DNA of 12,133 bases, taken from positions 1 to 12,133 of the forward strand of contig URPI01000055.1 in NCBI GenBank assembly GCA_900549705.1, written 5' to 3'. The notes under the pieces are model-generated. The model worked only from the letters and a program-made list of their open reading frames with translations, had not been told where the DNA came from and searched no databases. Of the stretch, positions 7,058 through 12,133 are shown one piece after another. The DNA is from an uncultured Eubacteriales bacterium (GTDB lineage: Bacteria; Bacillota; Clostridia; Oscillospirales; Oscillospiraceae). Each line of letters starts with the position of its first letter. The stretch's first letter is position 1. The position numbers were made by a program, and so were the translations under genes.

Positions 7058-7801
7058 TTGCCACTGTTTGAGACAAAACAAGAAATAAAGCCGGAAGCAC
7101 AAAAGCTGGCACCGCCCCGTCACATTGCCATTATTATGGACGGAAACGGGCGCTGGGCGAAAAAGCGGGGGCTTCCCAGAACTGCGGGTCATGCCGCCGG
7201 TGCGGAGGCTTTCCGCCGGATTGCAAACTATTGCCGCAGTCTGGGCGTGGAGTACCTGACGGTGTATGCCTTCTCCACGGAAAACTGGAGACGCTCTGCC
7301 GATGAGGTGTCCGGCATCATGAAGCTGCTGCGCAGATACTTAGAGGAAGCCCTGACGGACATGGAGAAAAACCGCGTCCGGTTTAAGTTCTTCGGCGACC
7401 TGTCCCGGCTCAGCCCGGATTTGCAGAAGCTCTGCCAGCGGGCGGAGATGCAGTCAGCGGACTATGACGTTCAGGTGAATTTCTGCCTGAATTACGGCGG
7501 GCGGGATGAAATCATCCACGCCGTCAAAATGTATATGCAGGACGTGGCCGCCGGAAAGGCTGACCCCGCAGAGCTGACAGAGGACGTACTGTCCGGCTAT
7601 CTCTATTCTGCCGGTGTGCCCGACCCGGAGCTGATTATCCGTCCCTCCGGGGAGCAGCGCATCAGCAATTTTCTGCTGTGGCAGTCCGCCTACTCGGAAT
7701 ATGTGTTCATGGATGTGCTGTGGCCTGACTTTACCCCGGAGCATCTGGACAAGGCCATTGAAGAATATCACCGGCGCAACCGTCGGTTTGGAGGAGCATA
7801 A
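7058..7801 (+). CDS. uppS: Undecaprenyl diphosphate synthase (cis-prenyltransferase)
   Basis: The 247-aa enzyme adds eight isopentenyl units in cis to farnesyl diphosphate, giving the C55 carrier lipid for peptidoglycan and other wall polymers. It acts at the membrane surface. Visible are IMDGNGRWA (26-34) with catalytic Asp28, TAGHAAGAEA (42-51), YAFSTENWRRS (70-80), NFCLNYGGRDEI (141-152) and RPSGEQRISNFLLWQSAYSE (195-214). The length is typical. I chose the TTG at 7058, because AGAGGT (7045-7050) lies eight bases upstream and the protein then starts close to the family norm. An in-frame GTG at 7025 sits inside the palindrome with no good RBS. The preceding gap breaks the usual tight frr-uppS link. 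cdsA follows after three bases. Confidence 0.95.
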   Translation: MPLFETKQEIKPEAQKLAPPRHIAIIMDGNGRWAKKRGLPRTAGHAAGAEAFRRIANYCRSLGVEYLTVYAFSTENWRRSADEVSGIMKLLRRYLEEALTDMEKNRVRFKFFGDLSRLSPDLQKLCQRAEMQSADYDVQVNFCLNYGGRDEIIHAVKMYMQDVAAGKADPAELTEDVLSGYLYSAGVPDPELIIRPSGEQRISNFLLWQSAYSEYVFMDVLWPDFTPEHLDKAIEEYHRRNRRFGGA

Positions 7802-7804
7802 TTC

Positions 7805-8617
7805 ATGAAAAAACGTATTATAACGGCTGCCGTCCTGATTCCGGTGCTGATTCTGGTGGCTCTGGTTGCCCCGACCATTGTGGCTGCCGTTGTGTGGGGG
7901 CTGCTGCTGGCGGTGGGTGTGTATGAGCTATTGTATGTCACTGGCCTGGTGCGCCATCTGAGAATGGTGTTGTATTCCGCGGTCATGGCCTTTGCAGTCT
8001 CTTTGTGGAGTTTGTACGGCGCAGAGCGGAGTGTGGCAATGCTGGGGCTGCTGATTTTCTGGATTCTGCTGTTTTCGGAGATGATGGCAAACCACGTCAA
8101 GGTGGATATCGAGATGATTGCCTCCTGCTTCTTTGCCGGCGCGGTTGTTCCGTATCTGCTGTCTGCCATTATTCGGATTCTCACCATGACCTCTGGCCGC
8201 TATCTGATTGCAATTCCATTTTTGATTGCGTTCCTGTCCGACGGCGGCGCTTACTTTGTGGGTTCCATGTTCGGCAAGCATAAGCTGGCTCCGGTCATCA
8301 GTCCCAACAAAAGTGTGGAGGGCGTAGCCGGTGGAATTGTTGCCGCCATGCTGGGTATGCTTATTTATGCCGTGGTGTTGCAGCTGGTGTTCAGGTTCCA
8401 GGTGGACTATGGTGCAGCCATGCTCTATGGCCTGGTGGGCAGTGCGGTGGGCGTTTTCGGCGACCTGTGCTTTTCCGTGGTCAAGCGGATGTCCGGCATC
8501 AAGGATTTCGGAACACTGCTTCCCGGTCACGGCGGTTTTTATGACCGCTTCGATTCCATGGTTACGGTTGCTCCTTTGGTGGAGGCACTGATTTTACTGA
8601 TGCCGGTGGTGAAATAA
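7805..8617 (+). CDS. cdsA: Phosphatidate cytidylyltransferase (CDP-diacylglycerol synthase)
   Basis: The 270-aa integral membrane enzyme makes CDP-diacylglycerol from phosphatidic acid and CTP, the branch point for bacterial phospholipids. The family signature is complete near the C-terminus: SVVKRMSGIKD (224-234), LPGHGGFYDRFD (239-250). SDGGAYFVG (145-153) and SPNKSVEG (166-173) are further conserved active-site segments. Roughly seven or eight hydrophobic helices cover the rest, starting with a short basic KKR tail and a helix at 5-22. The length is normal. GGAGGA inside the uppS 3' end provides the RBS. Only one base separates its stop from the dxr ATG, so the downstream gene is probably translationally coupled. 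Confidence 0.96.
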   Translation: MKKRIITAAVLIPVLILVALVAPTIVAAVVWGLLLAVGVYELLYVTGLVRHLRMVLYSAVMAFAVSLWSLYGAERSVAMLGLLIFWILLFSEMMANHVKVDIEMIASCFFAGAVVPYLLSAIIRILTMTSGRYLIAIPFLIAFLSDGGAYFVGSMFGKHKLAPVISPNKSVEGVAGGIVAAMLGMLIYAVVLQLVFRFQVDYGAAMLYGLVGSAVGVFGDLCFSVVKRMSGIKDFGTLLPGHGGFYDRFDSMVTVAPLVEALILLMPVVK

Positions 8618-8618
8618 A

Positions 8619-9779
8619 ATGGTGAAATGTGTGAGTATTCTGGGCAGTACCGGCTCCATTGGCCGGCAAAGCCTGGATGTCATTGAAAACCTCAAGGAGA
8701 TTCAGGTTGCAGCGCTGACCGCTGGAACCAATGTGCAGTTGATGGCACAGCAGTGCCGCCAGTTCCACCCGCAGTTGGCGGTAATGGCAACCCGGGAGGC
8801 GGCGCAGGAATTGCAGGCGGCGCTGACCGGTGAAAAAACCCAGGTCGCCTGGGGCGAGGATGGACTGATTGCAGCGGCGACCATTCCAGAGGCGGATTGT
8901 GTCATTACCGCCGTTGTGGGCATGGTCGGCTTGAAGCCCACCCTGGCTGCCATTCGGGCAGGAAAGCGCATTGGCCTGGCCAATAAAGAGACGCTGGTTT
9001 GCGCCGGTGAGCTGGTGATGGCCGAGGCGGAAGAATGCGGGGCGGAAATTGTCCCGGTGGACTCCGAGCATTCCGCCATTTTCCAGTGCCTCATGGGTTG
9101 CAGTGACCGGCGGGAAGTGAAAAAGATTCTGCTGACCTGCTCCGGCGGCCCTTTCTTTGACATGGATGCCGCAGACCTGAAGTATGTGACCAAGGCAGAC
9201 GCTTTGCGTCACCCCAACTGGAAAATGGGGCCGAAGATTACGGTGGACTGCGCCACCCTGATGAATAAGGGGCTGGAAGTGATCGAGGCCATGCGGCTGT
9301 ATCGGGTTCCGTTGGAGCAGGTAGAGGTGCTGGTACACCGGCAGAGCATTGTCCATAGCCTGGTGGAGTTCACTGACGGTGCCGTGATGGCACAGCTGGG
9401 CGCACCGGATATGCGGCTGCCCATTCAGCTGGCGCTGACCTATCCTCGGCGGATGGAGTCCCCCGCGCCCAAGCTGGATCTTACCCAGTGCGCGGCGCTG
9501 ACCTTCTGCCACCCGGATTTAGAGAAGTTCCCCTGCCTGGCACTGGCGATGCAGTGCGCCAAGCGGGGCGGCACAGCGTGTCCGGCCATGAACGGCGCCA
9601 ACGAGGAGGCGGTCGCCCTGTTCCTGGCGGACAAAATTGGATTCTATGATATTTACCGGCTGGTTGTTCAGGCGGTGGAGCAGGTTCCCTTCATTCAGAA
9701 TCCCACATTGGAGGAGATTCTGGAAGCCGATCATCTGGCGCGGCAGGCCGTCCGAAAATCCCAGGAGGTATTGGTGTAA
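8619..9779 (+). CDS. dxr: 1-deoxy-D-xylulose 5-phosphate reductoisomerase
   Basis: The 386-aa cytosolic enzyme converts DXP to 2-C-methyl-D-erythritol 4-phosphate with NADPH, the committed step of the MEP isoprenoid pathway and the target of fosmidomycin. The Rossmann loop GSTGSIG is at 9-15 and ANKETLV at 121-127. The metal ligands are D148 and E150 in PVDSEHSAIFQ and E220 in LMNKGLEVIEA. The flexible loop HPNWKMG is at 198-204, and MRLPIQLALTYP (265-276) leads to the helical C-terminal domain. The length matches Firmicutes DXR. The RBS is weak (GGTGGTG), consistent with coupling to cdsA, which ends one base before. The gene feeds C5 precursors to UppS in the same operon. Confidence 0.97.
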   Translation: MVKCVSILGSTGSIGRQSLDVIENLKEIQVAALTAGTNVQLMAQQCRQFHPQLAVMATREAAQELQAALTGEKTQVAWGEDGLIAAATIPEADCVITAVVGMVGLKPTLAAIRAGKRIGLANKETLVCAGELVMAEAEECGAEIVPVDSEHSAIFQCLMGCSDRREVKKILLTCSGGPFFDMDAADLKYVTKADALRHPNWKMGPKITVDCATLMNKGLEVIEAMRLYRVPLEQVEVLVHRQSIVHSLVEFTDGAVMAQLGAPDMRLPIQLALTYPRRMESPAPKLDLTQCAALTFCHPDLEKFPCLALAMQCAKRGGTACPAMNGANEEAVALFLADKIGFYDIYRLVVQAVEQVPFIQNPTLEEILEADHLARQAVRKSQEVLV

Positions 9780-9824
9780 GACCGTTTGGCATTTTCCGTT
9801 TACTAACACAAAGCGAGGCAAGTT

Positions 9825-10925
9825 ATGACAATTTTCAGCGTAATTTTTGGCATTATTCTGTTCAGTCTCTTGATTTTTATTCATGAACTGGGGCATTTCA
9901 CTGCTGCAAAGCTCTTTCATGTGCAGGTCAATGAATTTTCCATGTTCATGGGTCCTGCCCTGTGGAAAAAGCAGAAGGGTGAGACGCTCTATGCCATTCG
10001 TCTGATTCCCCTGGGCGGCTACTGCGAGATGGAGGGGGAGGACGGCGAAGGGCGGGAAAATCCCCGCTCCTTCTGTGCTGCTGCCTGGTGGAAGCGGCTG
10101 GTGATTTTGGTTGCCGGCCCCATGATGAATCTGCTGGCGGGACTGGTGCTGTTTGCTATCTTCTTTGCGCCCCAGAAGGCGTACAACGTGCCGGTGGTTG
10201 CGGCCATTGAGCAGGGGAGTGCCCTGGCAGCGACAGAGGATGCGCCGGGGCTGATGGAGGGCGACCGCATCCTCAAGCTGGACGGCGAGCGCATATATAT
10301 GTACAGCGACTTTAACCTGGTGCTCACCGCCAATGCAAACCCCCACACCAATCCCGAAGAACGCCACGATTTGGTGGTGCTGCGGGACGGCCAGAAGGTA
10401 GAGCTGAAGAATTTCGCCATGGAAAAGCGGGAATTTGTCAATGAGGACGGCAGCACATCCCTGCGCTATGGCTTTAGCTTCGGGGCGGTTGACCGCAGCC
10501 TCAAGACCCTGATTTCCCAGACCTGGAATGCCTGCCTCAGCAATGTCCGCATGGTGCGCATCAGTCTGCAAATGCTGTTCAACGGAAAAGCCAGCGTGAA
10601 GGATCTCAGCGGCCCGGTGGGCATTGTGGCCATGATGAGCGAGACGGCCAACCAGTCCGGCAGCTTTTATTATGCGCTGCTGAATATGCTTTCCTTCGGC
10701 GGCCTGATTACGGTAAATCTGGGTGTGATGAATCTGCTGCCTATCCCCGGCCTGGACGGTGCGCGGGCGGTGGGTGTTCTGCTGACCACCCTGATTGAAT
10801 GCATTACCCGGAAAAAGGTCAACCCCAGGTACGAGGGGTATATCCAGAGTGCGGGCACTTTGGTGCTGTTTGCGCTGCTGATTTTGATTATGTTCAAAGA
10901 TGTAATTCAGATTTTCAGGGGGTAA
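9825..10925 (+). CDS. rseP: RIP metalloprotease of the RseP/RasP (site-2 protease) family
   Basis: The 366-aa intramembrane zinc protease cleaves transmembrane substrates, in B. subtilis the anti-sigma factor RsiW and leftover signal peptides. The first helix holds the zinc motif HELGH (20-24). The C-terminal membrane part carries NLLPIPGLDG (303-312), whose Asp311 is the third zinc ligand. Between them is one PDZ-like region, about 125-200 (ALAATEDAPGLMEGDRILKLDGE). The last helix is at about 344-362. The length suits single-PDZ clostridial members. The start has GCGAGG at 9814-9819. A 45-bp spacer without clear structure separates it from dxr. No sigma or anti-sigma gene is nearby, so the substrate cannot be inferred. 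Confidence 0.95.
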   Translation: MTIFSVIFGIILFSLLIFIHELGHFTAAKLFHVQVNEFSMFMGPALWKKQKGETLYAIRLIPLGGYCEMEGEDGEGRENPRSFCAAAWWKRLVILVAGPMMNLLAGLVLFAIFFAPQKAYNVPVVAAIEQGSALAATEDAPGLMEGDRILKLDGERIYMYSDFNLVLTANANPHTNPEERHDLVVLRDGQKVELKNFAMEKREFVNEDGSTSLRYGFSFGAVDRSLKTLISQTWNACLSNVRMVRISLQMLFNGKASVKDLSGPVGIVAMMSETANQSGSFYYALLNMLSFGGLITVNLGVMNLLPIPGLDGARAVGVLLTTLIECITRKKVNPRYEGYIQSAGTLVLFALLILIMFKDVIQIFRG

Positions 10926-10930
10926 CAGAA

Positions 10931-11968
10931 ATGACCAGACAGATAATGGTTGGCAATGTGCCCATTGGCGGCGGCGCACCGGTGGCCATTCAGTCCATGC
11001 TCAATACCAAAACCACTGATGTGGAGGGCTCCCTCCGCCAGATTAAGCAGTTGGCCTCCGCTGGCTGCCAGATTGCCCGGTTGGCCGTGCCCAACCGGGA
11101 GGCAGCCCGGGGCTTTGCGGAAATCTGCAAGGAAAGCCCCCTGCCTCTGGTGGCGGACATTCATTTTGACTATCAGCTTGCCATTGCGGCTGCGGAGGGT
11201 GGTGCCAGCAAAATTCGCATCAATCCCGGCAATATCGGCGGGGAAGATCGGGTGAAGGCAGTGGTGGATGTGTGCAAGGAAAAGCATATCCCCATCCGCA
11301 TTGGTGTCAACGGCGGCAGCCTGGATAAGACCTTGCTGGAAAAGTACGGCCATCCCACCCCGGAGGCACTGGTGGAGAGCGCTTTTCAGCATCTGGAGCT
11401 GCTGGAAAAGCAGGGCTTTTATGATACCTGCGTATCCATGAAGTCCTCCCATGTGCCCAATATGGTGGCAGCGGCGCGACTGTTCCGCAGCAAATGTGAC
11501 TACCCCCTGCACATCGGCGTGACCGAAACCGGACCTGTGCGCCAGGGACTGATCAAGTCTGCCATGGGCATTGGTGCGCTGCTGCTGGATGGCATTGGCG
11601 ATACCCTGCGGGTCAGCCTGACGGATGACCCGGTGGAGGAGGTTTACGCCGCCAAGGATATCCTCAAGGCGGCGGGACTGCGCAAAGAGGGCGTGGATAT
11701 TATCTCCTGCCCCACCTGCGGCAGAACCCGCATTGACCTCATTGGCCTTGTCAACCAGGTGGATGCAGCGCTCAAGGATTGCCAGAAGCCCATCACCGTG
11801 GCGGTCATGGGCTGTATCGTCAACGGTCCCGGCGAAGCCCGGGAGGCGGACATCGGCATCGCCGGTGGCGACGGTTGGGGCATGATTTTTGAAAAGGGTG
11901 TCCAGGTGGATAGACTTCCATATGACCAGCTGCTGCCCGCCCTGCTGGAACGAATTGAGAAGATGTAA
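10931..11968 (+). CDS. ispG: 4-hydroxy-3-methylbut-2-en-1-yl diphosphate synthase (HMBPP synthase)
   Basis: The 345-aa Fe-S enzyme reduces the cyclic diphosphate MEcPP to HMBPP, the penultimate step of the MEP pathway, with electrons from ferredoxin or flavodoxin. The N-terminal TIM barrel starts VGNVPIGGGAPVAIQSM and includes VADIHFDYQLA (74-84), KIRINPGNIG (94-103) and IGVNGGSLDK (124-133). The C-terminal [4Fe-4S] ligands are C260 and C263 (SCPTCGR), C295 (MGCIVNGPGE) and E302, all present. It is slightly shorter than E. coli IspG (372 aa). The start is the ATG at 10931 with AGGGGGT overlapping the rseP end, six bases after that gene's stop; the open frame extends upstream antisensibly into rseP but has no RBS there. 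It ends the gene run in the window. Confidence 0.97.
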   Translation: MTRQIMVGNVPIGGGAPVAIQSMLNTKTTDVEGSLRQIKQLASAGCQIARLAVPNREAARGFAEICKESPLPLVADIHFDYQLAIAAAEGGASKIRINPGNIGGEDRVKAVVDVCKEKHIPIRIGVNGGSLDKTLLEKYGHPTPEALVESAFQHLELLEKQGFYDTCVSMKSSHVPNMVAAARLFRSKCDYPLHIGVTETGPVRQGLIKSAMGIGALLLDGIGDTLRVSLTDDPVEEVYAAKDILKAAGLRKEGVDIISCPTCGRTRIDLIGLVNQVDAALKDCQKPITVAVMGCIVNGPGEAREADIGIAGGDGWGMIFEKGVQVDRLPYDQLLPALLERIEKM

Positions 11969-12057
11969 TTAGGGGTGCTTAGCCGCTTTGGCTCCACCTC
12001 TGAGGGAATATACTGCGATGAATGCTGTATCCTCGTGGTTTTGCACAGCCATTGTAG

Positions 12058-12120
12058 GGGTCGCCAACTTGGCGACCCGCTGGCACGAAGTGCCCCTGCC
12101 TCCCCTGGAAGGGGAGGTGG
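12058..12120. repeat. Composite palindromic intergenic repeat, right copy (three palindromes)
   Basis: Three palindromes follow one another: GGGTCGCCAA/TTGGCGACCC with a one-base centre (12058-12078), GGCAC/GTGCC around GAA (12082-12094), and CCTCCCCT/AGGGGAGG around GGA (12099-12117), ending in AGGTGG. It shares CGAAGTGCC and the C-run/G-run palindrome plus AGGTGG with the left copy, in the same orientation. The roughly 90 bases between the ispG stop and this repeat show no gene or clear T-run terminator; one of the palindromes might serve in that role. Confidence 0.7.
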
Positions 12121-12133
12121 TTGAGCGTAGCGA

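Noticed and set aside
9519..10979. A 486-codon open frame on the minus strand, antisense to dxr and rseP
   Set aside because: It is rich in Q and H, with no motif, promoter or RBS, and lies opposite two well-supported genes.

Overview
The window looks like a chromosomal segment of a low-to-mid GC (mid-50s percent by eye) anaerobic Gram-positive bacterium of the class Clostridia, most likely the Oscillospirales/Ruminococcaceae group common in animal guts. The reasons are the gene order pyrH-frr-uppS-cdsA-dxr-rseP-ispG, strong AGGAGG-type ribosome binding sites, TTG starts, sigma-A-type promoters, a bacterial glutaminyl-tRNA synthetase (GlnRS) inside a Firmicutes-like setting, and palindromic intergenic repeats of the kind abundant in that group. 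No phage, plasmid, CRISPR or defence genes were seen. This is mostly core chromosome.

Left third (1-3261). A leftward purine unit, purE followed by a PurF-like gene, is driven by a clear promoter at 2216-2245 and has a leader of about 110 nt with two hairpins and U-runs. The PurF-like protein keeps the PRPP-binding loop and the four Fe-S cysteines, but the N-terminal catalytic cysteine and other glutaminase residues are gone. This is the most interesting protein in the window. Divergent from purE is a rightward gene for an unknown six-helix membrane protein, with its own promoter and terminator.

Middle (3276-5457). Two leftward units sit side by side: tRNA-Gln(CUG) with its own consensus promoter and terminator, and glnS with its own promoter and terminator. 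The synthetase and a cognate tRNA are therefore neighbours. The 240-bp gap right of glnS carries back-to-back promoters for glnS and pyrH.

Right half (5458-11968). A long rightward run encodes UMP kinase, ribosome recycling factor, undecaprenyl diphosphate synthase, CDP-diacylglycerol synthase, DXP reductoisomerase, the RseP intramembrane protease and IspG. Dxr and IspG belong to the MEP isoprenoid pathway, whose C5 units UppS extends into the lipid carrier for cell-wall synthesis. CdsA makes CDP-diacylglycerol for phospholipids. RseP cleaves membrane regulators of envelope stress. The cluster thus links nucleotide and translation maintenance with envelope building. It is interrupted only between frr and uppS, by about 320 bp of non-coding, highly structured repeat-like DNA.

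Both window edges hold copies of a composite palindromic intergenic repeat in the same orientation (11-64 and 12058-12120). I see no convincing novel multi-gene system. The best leads are the glutaminase-dead PurF-like protein, the purE leader, the glnS/tRNA-Gln pairing and the structured frr-uppS gap.
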